Shown here: piece after piece, positions 44,529-52,654 of the stretch
Numbering within the stretch: the stretch's first letter is position 1
Layout of the letters: each line of letters begins with the position of its first letter
Assembly (NCBI GenBank): GCA_905233915.1
Contig: CAJOFM010000001.1
Coordinates: 62,001 to 126,000, forward strand
Length of the DNA: 64,000 nucleotides
DNA from: an uncultured Muribaculaceae bacterium
GTDB taxonomy: Bacteria; Bacteroidota; Bacteroidia; Bacteroidales; Muribaculaceae
Direction: 5' to 3'
The notes under the pieces: generated by a model
Database searches by the model: none
What the model was told of the DNA's origin: nothing
The model's input: only the letters and a program-made list of their open reading frames with translations
Made by a program: the position numbers and the translations under genes

Positions 44529-47500
44529 ATGAAAAAAAGAGTTCTAATGCTTTTACTCGTCATGACCTGCGCCATTGCGAGCGTTCAGGCGCTGACGGTA
44601 AAAGGTACGGTCGTTGACCAAGTCAACGAGCCCGTGATCGGTGCTACCGTCAAGGTCCTCGGGACCACGATGGGTGCTGTCACCGACTTTGATGGCAACT
44701 TTGAGATTGCCAATGTGCCTGACGGAGCAACGCTCAAGTTCACCTTCATGGGCATGCAGGCCGTGGAGATGGTTGCCAGCGAGATGATGAATATTCAGCT
44801 GCTGGACGATGTGCGTAACCTTGACGAGGTTGTCGTGATTGGTTACGGCTCAGCCCAAGCCAAGGATTTGACCTCGCCCATCGCAGTTGTCAAGGGTGAA
44901 GAACTGCTCGCCGTGCCCACGGCATCGCCCATGGCGGCCATGCAGGGCAAGGTGGCTGGCGTTAACGTGGTGAACAGCGGTACCCCGGGCGAAGGTCCCA
45001 AGGTACACATCCGCGGTAACGGCTCGTTCACCGGCGGCAGCCCGCTGTATGTTGTTGACGGTATGTTCTACGACAACATCGACTTCCTGAACGCCAATGA
45101 CATCGCCGACATGTCGGTGCTGAAGGATGCCTCGGCCGCTGCCATCTATGGTGTGCGCGCCGCCAACGGTGTTGTCCTGATCACCACCAAGCATGGTAAC
45201 AAGAACCAGCCCGCCAAGATCACCTACAACGGCTACTTTGGTATCCAGAAGGCCACCAATGTGCTGAAGATGGCCAATTCGAGCGAGTATGCCACGATGC
45301 TGATGGAGGCCAACTATGATGCCTATGTATCGACCATGAAGGCCTCTATCGACCGCTACGGCGGCAACTACAGCGGTGACTTCCACAACTGGACCTACGG
45401 CAGTGATACCGACTGGTACAAAGAGTTACTGCGCACCGCAGCCATCACCGACCACAGCCTGACCATCATGGGTGGTGGTGAAAAGGCTACCTATTCACTG
45501 GGTATCAACTACCTGCATCAGGACGGTGTCATGGATGTCAAGAACTACTACAGGCGCATGAACTTCCGTGCCGCTCTCGACTACGAGGCCACCAGCTGGC
45601 TGAAGGTAGGTTTCAACGGCATCTTCTCCAAGGGCAAACAGAAAACGCCCAACAATGCCGCTTGGCAGCAGGCGTTCAACGCTCCTGGCATCTATCCCAT
45701 GATGGACGAGAAAAACGACAACACCTTCCCCACCCACTACGGTTCCCCCGAGTCGGTTGGCTTCAGCAACAACTTCTACAACCCCATTGCCACCGCCAAC
45801 TACCAGAACAGCGTGAATGACATCAATAAGTATTTGACCACCTTCTATGCTCAAATCATATTCATCCCCAGCAAGCTCGACTTTAAGACCAGCTATGCTT
45901 ATGACTACACCGCCGTGCACAACCGCACCTACATGCCTGAGTACTATGTGAGCTCGGTTCAGCGCAACGACAAGTCATGGGTGAGCAAGAACGAGGCCAA
46001 CTACAACAACTGGATCTGGGACAATGTGCTCACTTACAAGGAGAACTTCGGTGACCACAACATGGGCATCATGCTGGGTCACTCCCTGCGTGAGGACAAG
46101 TACAATTACCTTTACGGTATCGGTTACGGAATCGTTGACGGCGATGATGCCTACAAGTACATCGGCATCAGCACCGACAGTGACAGCCGCCGCGCCAGCG
46201 ATGGCGGTACCCGCTACCGCAGCAACAGCTACTTTGGCCGTTTCAACTACGACTATCTGGGCAAGTACCTGTTCATGGCAACCTTCCGTGCCGACGGTAC
46301 CAGCAAGTACCAGGAGACCTGGGGCTACTATCCTTCGTTTGGTGCAGCCTGGGTAATGAGCAAGGAGAGCTTCATGGACAACCAGAACATTGTTGACTAC
46401 CTGAAGTGGCGTGCCAGCTGGGGACGTCTGGGTAACAACGCCGTTCCCGCCAGCGACGGTTTCCGCTCGGTATCGACGGGCACCTGGTCATCGGGTGTGT
46501 TTGGCAATGCCACCATCGCCGGTTTCCAGAACAACAGCTACTTCACCAACCTGAAGTGGGAGGTTGTTGACGAGACCAACGTGGGTGTTGAATTCGCCAC
46601 CCTGCGCAATCGCTTGAGCGTTGACATCGACTGGTTCTACCGCATGACGCGCAAGGCCGTCATCGCACCGCGCCTGCCCTTCGAGAACGGCACGTTGCTG
46701 CAGAACATCGGTAAGATTCTCAATACTGGTGTTGACGTGAGCATCAACTGGGCCGACCGTGTGGGCGACGACTTCAAGTACTACATCGGTGCCAACCTGT
46801 CCTACCTCAAGAACGAGGTGAAGAGCCTCGCCGGTAACCCCTACATCGCCGGTGGCAAGACCTATCAGTTTGTAGGCAAGGAGATGAACTCGTTCTACGG
46901 CTACATCGTTGACGGCATCTACCAGACCGAGCAGGAGTGCGCCAGCGACAAGACCGCACAGGCCAATGGCCTGCAGCCTGGTGACTTCAAGTATAAGGAC
47001 TTGAACGGTGACGGCATCGTTGACGGCGAGGACCGCACCACCCTGGGTTCCTATCTTCCCAACTTCATCTACAGCATCAACCTGGGCTTCCAGTGGAAGA
47101 ACCTGGACTTTGCGTTGACCACCTATGGCAACGCCGGTGCACAGATGTACAACCGCAAGCGCGCCCTGCGTTATGCCCAGTCCAACTACAACTTTGACCA
47201 CGACCAGGTGACTAACCGCTGGACCGGTGCCGGCTCGACCAACAAGTATCCCTCGGCCGAGGGTTGGGTACGCTCATGGAACGTGAGCGACCAGCGCGTG
47301 AACTCGTTCTTTGTTGAGGATGCCGACTTCTTCCGCATCCAGAACGTGACTATCGGTTACACCTTCAGGAACATCAACCTGGGCAACTACACCCTGCCCT
47401 CGCTGCGCCTGAGTGCCACCGCCGACCGTCCCCTCACCCTGTTCAAGGCCAACAGCTTCACGCCCGAGTTGAACGATCTCGAGGGTTGGGACACCGAGGT

Positions 47501-47549
47501 TTATCCGTTGACGGCAACCTACACCTTTGGTGTGACCATCGACTTCTAA
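44529..47549 (+). CDS. SusC-like TonB-dependent glycan transporter, locus 2
   Basis: The 1006-residue outer-membrane protein has a signal peptide (MKKRVLMLLLVMTCAIASVQA), an N-terminal carboxypeptidase-regulatory-like domain (VKGTVVDQVNEPVIGATVKV), a TonB-box-like EVVVIGYG and a plug with SusC motifs (KVHIRGNGSFTGGSPLYVVD, VLKDASAAAIYGVRAANGVV). The barrel ends TYTFGVTIDF. The extracellular loops differ clearly from SusC of locus 1, which fits a different glycan. The SusD partner starts 37 bp downstream. Enzymes that follow (GH43-type, GH144-type, GH3) suggest beta-1,2-glucan or a branched glucan. Confidence 0.96.
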   Translation: MKKRVLMLLLVMTCAIASVQALTVKGTVVDQVNEPVIGATVKVLGTTMGAVTDFDGNFEIANVPDGATLKFTFMGMQAVEMVASEMMNIQLLDDVRNLDEVVVIGYGSAQAKDLTSPIAVVKGEELLAVPTASPMAAMQGKVAGVNVVNSGTPGEGPKVHIRGNGSFTGGSPLYVVDGMFYDNIDFLNANDIADMSVLKDASAAAIYGVRAANGVVLITTKHGNKNQPAKITYNGYFGIQKATNVLKMANSSEYATMLMEANYDAYVSTMKASIDRYGGNYSGDFHNWTYGSDTDWYKELLRTAAITDHSLTIMGGGEKATYSLGINYLHQDGVMDVKNYYRRMNFRAALDYEATSWLKVGFNGIFSKGKQKTPNNAAWQQAFNAPGIYPMMDEKNDNTFPTHYGSPESVGFSNNFYNPIATANYQNSVNDINKYLTTFYAQIIFIPSKLDFKTSYAYDYTAVHNRTYMPEYYVSSVQRNDKSWVSKNEANYNNWIWDNVLTYKENFGDHNMGIMLGHSLREDKYNYLYGIGYGIVDGDDAYKYIGISTDSDSRRASDGGTRYRSNSYFGRFNYDYLGKYLFMATFRADGTSKYQETWGYYPSFGAAWVMSKESFMDNQNIVDYLKWRASWGRLGNNAVPASDGFRSVSTGTWSSGVFGNATIAGFQNNSYFTNLKWEVVDETNVGVEFATLRNRLSVDIDWFYRMTRKAVIAPRLPFENGTLLQNIGKILNTGVDVSINWADRVGDDFKYYIGANLSYLKNEVKSLAGNPYIAGGKTYQFVGKEMNSFYGYIVDGIYQTEQECASDKTAQANGLQPGDFKYKDLNGDGIVDGEDRTTLGSYLPNFIYSINLGFQWKNLDFALTTYGNAGAQMYNRKRALRYAQSNYNFDHDQVTNRWTGAGSTNKYPSAEGWVRSWNVSDQRVNSFFVEDADFFRIQNVTIGYTFRNINLGNYTLPSLRLSATADRPLTLFKANSFTPELNDLEGWDTEVYPLTATYTFGVTIDF

Positions 47550-47586
47550 ATGAGCAATTACCAACAATCATAAAAAGATAAAGACA

Positions 47587-49035
47587 ATGAAATTTCTGAA
47601 ATATATCATGATTGCAGGTCTGCTGATGGTGGGAGCCACCTCCTGCAATGACTGGATGGACATTCTGCCCGAGAACACGCTGCCCGAGTCGGATGTCGAT
47701 TACACCAAAACCAGCGAGATGTACATGCCTGTATCGGGCGTTTACGCCAAGTTGCGCACCGGTGGCATGCACTGGGTGATTTGGCCCCTGACCATCGTGC
47801 GTGACGGTGACGTATGGAGCGGCCGTGTGGATGACCAAGGTCTCCTTGTTGACTTCGGCAACTTCAGGTATGACAACTCGTTCTGGGGACTGAACGAGAT
47901 GTGGAACCAGTATTACGGCATGATCAAGGTAGCCAACGGCGCGCTGACATCGCTCGACTCCTATGCCGAACACATCACCAACGACGGTGACCGGGCCACC
48001 TACCGTGCCTATTGCGGCGAGGTGCGCATCCTGCGTGCCTATGCCTACTACAGGCTGACACAAGCCTTTGGTGACGTGACCATCCTGCGTGACAACAACC
48101 AGAGCGACCTCACGCGTTCGACCAAGGATGCCGTTGAGCGCTACATGCTCGAGGACTTGCAGTATGCCATTGACAACTGTCCCAAGGTGCGCCCCAACGA
48201 GGCTACGCACTATGGAGCAGCCACGGCCTACACCGCCGAGGCTCTTGCCGCCAAGATCCGCCTGAACCGTGGTGAGTGGGCCGAGGCCGAGAACTTGACC
48301 AACGACATCATTGCCAGCAACAAGTTCCAGCTATACGGTGACTTCTACAACCTGTTCAAGATTCCCGGCAAGCTGTGCAACGAGAGCCTGCTCGAGTGCC
48401 AGTGCACCGACTTCGGTCAGGGCAGTGGCGAAGAGGTTGATGCCGACATGTGGTTTGTGTTCCAGGGTCCCGGTAACCTAGGTGGTTGGAACTTTGTGGG
48501 TATCACCGACAACTTCATCAACTGGGCACAGGCTCGTGGCGAGACCATCCGCCTGGAGACCTCGGTACTCGTGGGCGGCACCACCACCCGCGACGGAGAC
48601 GAAATCAACGTGATGGGCAATGTGAACAACACCAACACCTGGAACGGCAAGGCCTATACGCCGAGGAACCAACTGACCCCCGGCCGCAGCAAATATGGCT
48701 CGAACAACAACATCCGCATCCTGCGCTATGCTGACGTGCTGCTGATCAATGCCGAGGCCAAGGTGCGCCAGGGCAAGAATGGTGACCAACCCTTCAACCA
48801 GGTGCGCACCCGTGCCCAGATGCCCACGATGACCAATGTCACCGTTGACCAGATTCTCGACGAGCGCCGCATGGAGCTTGTGTGCGAGTGGGGCGAGCGT
48901 TACAACGACCTGATTCGCACCGGGCTGGCTGCCAGTGTCTTGAGCGGCTGGAACGAGGGTGTGAAATACTATCCCCTGCCCCTGACTCAGGTGCAGACCG
49001 TTCCCACGCTCAGCAATGAGCCCAAGAACGAATAA
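47587..49035 (+). CDS. SusD-like glycan-binding lipoprotein, locus 2
   Basis: The 482-residue lipoprotein has a lipobox ending in Cys20 (GLLMVGATSC) followed by NDWMDILPENTLPESD, a typical SusD start. It has helical TPR-like segments and the C-terminal signature RYADVLLINAEAKVRQ, then NQVRTRAQM, ERRMELVCEWGERYNDLIR and YPLPLTQVQTVPTLSNEP. It is the surface lid of the SusC channel encoded just upstream. A strong terminator-like hairpin 27 nt after its stop may lower transcription of the enzymes that follow. Confidence 0.95.
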   Translation: MKFLKYIMIAGLLMVGATSCNDWMDILPENTLPESDVDYTKTSEMYMPVSGVYAKLRTGGMHWVIWPLTIVRDGDVWSGRVDDQGLLVDFGNFRYDNSFWGLNEMWNQYYGMIKVANGALTSLDSYAEHITNDGDRATYRAYCGEVRILRAYAYYRLTQAFGDVTILRDNNQSDLTRSTKDAVERYMLEDLQYAIDNCPKVRPNEATHYGAATAYTAEALAAKIRLNRGEWAEAENLTNDIIASNKFQLYGDFYNLFKIPGKLCNESLLECQCTDFGQGSGEEVDADMWFVFQGPGNLGGWNFVGITDNFINWAQARGETIRLETSVLVGGTTTRDGDEINVMGNVNNTNTWNGKAYTPRNQLTPGRSKYGSNNNIRILRYADVLLINAEAKVRQGKNGDQPFNQVRTRAQMPTMTNVTVDQILDERRMELVCEWGERYNDLIRTGLAASVLSGWNEGVKYYPLPLTQVQTVPTLSNEPKNE

Positions 49036-49062
49036 TCCCAATTACAACAATTCATTCACAAT

Positions 49063-49106
49063 CAGGCAGGGTGATATGCCCAAAGGCGCCACCCTGCCTG
49101 ATTTTT
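49063..49106 (+). terminator. Intra-locus terminator between SusD and the GH43-type gene
   Basis: CAGGCAGGGTG (49063-49073) pairs perfectly with CACCCTGCCTG (49090-49100) around a 16-nt loop and is followed by ATTTTT (49101-49106). This is a good intrinsic terminator or attenuator inside the locus. It also shows that the open frame starting at 49016 is not the true GH43 start. Confidence 0.8.
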
Positions 49107-49123
49107 CTAAAAAACGACTCAAC

Positions 49124-51226
49124 ATGTTCCGTTTTCTTGCCGCACTAGCCATCTGCACCACCCTTGTGGCCAACGCCAGCAACGACTCGGTAAAGGTCGT
49201 CAAGGGCCAGGTGAGTGACTATTACATTCCCGTGGTGACCCAGTATGACGTGACGGGTGTCGTGACCGATGCTCAAGGCCAACCCCTGGAGGGCGCCACT
49301 GTGATGTGGCTCTACAGCCCTGCCCACTGCAACACCGATGCTCAGGGCCGTTACAGCATCGTGGGCACCGACACCGATGTGAAATTGTGCATTCACTATC
49401 CCGGCAAGGAAATGACCATTGTCACCCGTGATGCCAGCCAGCACGCTGTCAACATCACGTTACCCGCCAAGACCAGCGGCAGCATCGCCAAGCCGCGCCG
49501 CGCAGCCCAAGCGACCCGCTGGTATGACCCCAACAATGCCGTGACCAACACCTATTGCAACCCGCTCAACATCAGCTACAACTATGAGCCCTGGAACAAT
49601 AACACCCGTCAGGGCGGCTCGTTCCGCTCGAGTGCCGACCCCATGGGGCTCATGTACAAGGGCGAATACTACATTTTTTCGACTAATCAAGGGGGTTTTC
49701 ACTACTCGCGTAACCTGAGCGATTGGGATTTTGCCCAGGCCTCGTTCCAGCGCTTTCCTGCCGATGACGACGAGTGTGCTCCCGCGGCTTGGGTCGTGGG
49801 CGACACCTTGTTCTACACGGGCTCGACCTATGAGGGTCTGCCCATCTGGTACTCGACCAATCCCAAGAGCGGCCGCTGGCACCGTGCCGTGGAGCGCAAC
49901 ACGCTACCCACCTGGGACCCCTACGTCTTCCTTGATGACGACGGCAGGCTCTATGAATACTACGGCTCGAGCAACGAGTATCCCGTCAAGGGCGTCCAAA
50001 TCAGCCGTGAAGACTTTACCCCCATCAGCAAAATACACGACCTGGTGCTCCTACATCCCGAGCGCCATGGTTGGGAACGATTTGGAATGAACAACGACGA
50101 TGAGGTGACCCTCAAACCCTTTATGGAGGGAGCCTTCATGACCAAGCACGGCGGCAAGTATTATTTCCAGTATGGCGCTCCAGGCACTGAATTCAAGGTG
50201 TATGCCGACGGCGTCTATGTGGGTGATAACCCGCTGGGGCCGTTCACCTATCAGCAGCACAACCCCATGAGCTACAAGCCTGGAGGCTTTGTGCAGGGCG
50301 TGGGCCACGGCGGCACCTTTGCCGACCTGCATGGCAACTACTGGCACGTGGGCACGTGCATGCTCTCGTTGAAGTACAAGTTTGAGCGCCGCATCGGCCT
50401 CTACCCCACCGCCTTTGATGCCGATGGCGTGATGTACTGCACCACAGCCTTTGGCGACTACCCCTGCTGGAATGCAGACAGAAATATCAAGAACCCATCT
50501 GACCGCTTCACGGGCTGGATGCTGCTCTCGCTGGGCAAGCCCTGCAAGGTGTCGAGCTGTGACAGCACATTGACAGCGGCCAACCTCACCGACGAGAACA
50601 TGCGCACCTACTGGAGCGCTGCCAGCGGCGGTGACGAGTGGGTCGAGTTGGACCTGGGCGGCACCCGTGAGGTACATGCCCTGCAACTCAATTATTATGA
50701 CCACAAGACGGTGCAGCACAACCGTGCCAACGATATCTACTACCAGTACCGCATCCTGGCCAGCGACGACGGCGAACACTGGACGCTGGTGGTGGACAAG
50801 AGCGATAACGACCGTGATGTGCCGCATGACTATATCGAATTGCGCGAGGCGCTCAATACCCGCTACCTGCGCATCGAGAACCTGCACATGCCTTCGGGCG
50901 GGTACTTCTGCCTGAGCGAAGTGCGCGTCTTCGGCTTGGCCCAGGGCGATTGCCCCGCTGCGGTCAAGCGTTTCAATGTCAAGCGAGACAAGACCGATTC
51001 CCGCAACGCCATGATCACGTGGACACCCGTCGAGGGCGCCTACGGCTACAACATCTATTACGGCATTGCGCCCGACAAGCTGTACCACTGCATCACCGTG
51101 AATGGCGACACACGATATGACCTGCGCGGACTCGATGTGGGCACCGATTACCACTTCGCAATCGAAGCTCTTGCCGAGACGGGCCGCAGCCCACTTTCAA
51201 AAACAGTCAAAGTAACCAGCAAATAA
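49124..51226 (+). CDS. GH43-type multidomain secreted protein
   Basis: The 700-residue protein has a signal peptide (MFRFLAALAICTTLVANA). A carboxypeptidase-regulatory-like domain comes next (about 35-105; VTGVVTDAQGQPLEGATVMW), then a five-bladed-propeller domain of GH43 type (about 150-465; ADPMGLMYKGEYYIFSTNQ, DPYVFLDDDGRLYEYYGSS, EGAFMTKHGGKYYFQY). A discoidin-like F5/8 domain (about 470-600; WVELDLGGTREVHALQLNYY) and a fibronectin-III-like end (about 610-700) follow. The propeller holds candidate acidic residues (the D in ADPMG, D in TWDPYVF, E in MEGAF), matching the three-acid GH43 active site. The specific activity is unknown. The start at 49124 lies 18 nt after a terminator; the longer frame from 49016 would run through it. 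Confidence 0.85.
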   Translation: MFRFLAALAICTTLVANASNDSVKVVKGQVSDYYIPVVTQYDVTGVVTDAQGQPLEGATVMWLYSPAHCNTDAQGRYSIVGTDTDVKLCIHYPGKEMTIVTRDASQHAVNITLPAKTSGSIAKPRRAAQATRWYDPNNAVTNTYCNPLNISYNYEPWNNNTRQGGSFRSSADPMGLMYKGEYYIFSTNQGGFHYSRNLSDWDFAQASFQRFPADDDECAPAAWVVGDTLFYTGSTYEGLPIWYSTNPKSGRWHRAVERNTLPTWDPYVFLDDDGRLYEYYGSSNEYPVKGVQISREDFTPISKIHDLVLLHPERHGWERFGMNNDDEVTLKPFMEGAFMTKHGGKYYFQYGAPGTEFKVYADGVYVGDNPLGPFTYQQHNPMSYKPGGFVQGVGHGGTFADLHGNYWHVGTCMLSLKYKFERRIGLYPTAFDADGVMYCTTAFGDYPCWNADRNIKNPSDRFTGWMLLSLGKPCKVSSCDSTLTAANLTDENMRTYWSAASGGDEWVELDLGGTREVHALQLNYYDHKTVQHNRANDIYYQYRILASDDGEHWTLVVDKSDNDRDVPHDYIELREALNTRYLRIENLHMPSGGYFCLSEVRVFGLAQGDCPAAVKRFNVKRDKTDSRNAMITWTPVEGAYGYNIYYGIAPDKLYHCITVNGDTRYDLRGLDVGTDYHFAIEALAETGRSPLSKTVKVTSK

Positions 51227-51239
51227 ATAATAGTTATAT

Positions 51240-52616
51240 ATGAACAAGACTCTATTCACATCCCTGGCGTTCATCTTCTTGTTGGCCCTAGCGGCCTGCA
51301 AGAACGAGGGCGGCAATACCGATCCCAACACGCCTGTCACTCCCGACGAATCAACACGCCCCGCGTCATTTGCCAACGACGACGCCATGCTTGACTACAT
51401 CCAGCGCGTGCATTTCAATTACATGTGGGACGGAGCCGAACCCACATCGGGCCTGGCACGTGAGCGCATCCACCTCGACGGCGATTATCCCGAGCATGAC
51501 CAGGATGTGGTGACCACCGGAGGCAGCGGTTTTGGCATCGCCGGCCTGGTTGTGGCCATGGAGCGAGGTTTCATCACACGTGCCCAGGGGGTCGAGCGCT
51601 TGACGCGCATCGTGAACTACCTGGAACGGGCCGACCGTTTCCATGGCGTGTGGTCACACTGGATCAACGGACCAACGGGCAAAGTGAAGCCCTTTGGGCA
51701 GAAAGATAATGGCGGCGACCTGGTGGAGAGCTGTTTCCTGATGCAGGGCCTGCTGTGCGCCCGCCAGTACCTCGACCGCGATAACGATGCCGAGAAGGAC
51801 CTTGTAAAACGCATTAATGCCCTGTGGGAAGGCATGGAGTTTGACTGGTACACCCGAGGCGGCCAAGACGTCATCTACTGGCACTGGTCGCCGGAATATG
51901 AGTGGGAAATGAACTTCCCGCTCGAAGGCTACAACGAGTGCCTCATCGTCTATGTGCTGGCTGCGGCATCACCCACCCACACCGTGCCAGCCTCATGCTA
52001 TCACAAGGGCTGGGCACGCAGTGGCGGCATCAAGAGCACTGCGGCCCCCTATGGCTACCCGCTCGAACTCAAGCACAACGGCGCCGAGCAGACAGGCGGC
52101 CCGCTATTTTGGGCCCACTATAGCTGGATTGGCCTGAACCCCAAGGGGTTGAAGGACCAATATGCCGACTACTGGAATGTGGTGCGCAACCATGCCATGA
52201 GCAATTATCAGTATTGCGTGGAAAACCCCAAGAAATATACTGGTTACGGGCCCGACTGCTGGGGTCTTACCGCCAGCTACTCGACCGAAGGCTATTCGGC
52301 CCACTGCCCCGGTAACGACCTGGGCGTCATCACCCCCACGGCCGCATTGTCCTCGTTCCCCTACACGCCCGAGCAATCGATGGCGGCGCTCAAGGGCTTC
52401 TACAGCCGCGGCGAGTCCATCTGGGGGAAATACGGCTTCTATGATGCCTTCAGCCCCGTCAGCGGCTGGACATTGCCCCGCTACCTTGCCATCGACCAGT
52501 GCACCATCGCCCCGATGATCGAGAATTACCGCACGGGGCTGCTATGGCGGCTTTTCATGAGTTGTCCTGAGGTGCAGCAAGGTCTTACCAAACTGGGCTT
52601 CACCGTTACAAAATAA
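51240..52616 (+). CDS. GH144-type (glucoamylase-like fold) lipoprotein, probable endo-beta-1,2-glucanase
   Basis: The 458-residue lipoprotein has a lipobox (LALAAC, Cys20) followed by KNEGGNTD, suggesting surface display. The rest is one alpha/alpha-barrel domain of the glycoamylase/GH144 type: VTTGGSGFGIAGLVVAMERG, then GGDLVESCFLMQGLL, WHWSPEYEWEMNFPLEGYNE, GPLFWAHYSWIGLNPKG, GPDCWGLTASY and GKYGFYDAFSP. Characterised GH144 enzymes cleave beta-1,2-glucan to sophoro-oligosaccharides, and Bacteroides relatives pair them with a GH3 and a SusC/SusD pair, as here. The length fits the family. I infer the linkage from family and context, not from residues I could test. Confidence 0.88.
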   Translation: MNKTLFTSLAFIFLLALAACKNEGGNTDPNTPVTPDESTRPASFANDDAMLDYIQRVHFNYMWDGAEPTSGLARERIHLDGDYPEHDQDVVTTGGSGFGIAGLVVAMERGFITRAQGVERLTRIVNYLERADRFHGVWSHWINGPTGKVKPFGQKDNGGDLVESCFLMQGLLCARQYLDRDNDAEKDLVKRINALWEGMEFDWYTRGGQDVIYWHWSPEYEWEMNFPLEGYNECLIVYVLAAASPTHTVPASCYHKGWARSGGIKSTAAPYGYPLELKHNGAEQTGGPLFWAHYSWIGLNPKGLKDQYADYWNVVRNHAMSNYQYCVENPKKYTGYGPDCWGLTASYSTEGYSAHCPGNDLGVITPTAALSSFPYTPEQSMAALKGFYSRGESIWGKYGFYDAFSPVSGWTLPRYLAIDQCTIAPMIENYRTGLLWRLFMSCPEVQQGLTKLGFTVTK

Positions 52617-52621
52617 ATGAC

Positions 52622-52629
52622 TATATTTG
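52622..52629 (+). promoter_or_regulatory. Possible internal -7 element before GH3
   Basis: TATATTTG fits TAnnTTTG and lies 25 nt before the GH3 start, just after the GH144 stop. No -33 TTTG is seen. It may give the GH3 gene extra transcription. Confidence 0.4.
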
Positions 52630-52654
52630 CATGTAATTTTAAAACACAATAGAT

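Noticed and set aside
49016..49123. Upstream in-frame extension of the GH43-type gene overlapping SusD
   Set aside because: It would translate through a strong terminator hairpin and bury the signal peptide; the ATG at 49124 is better.
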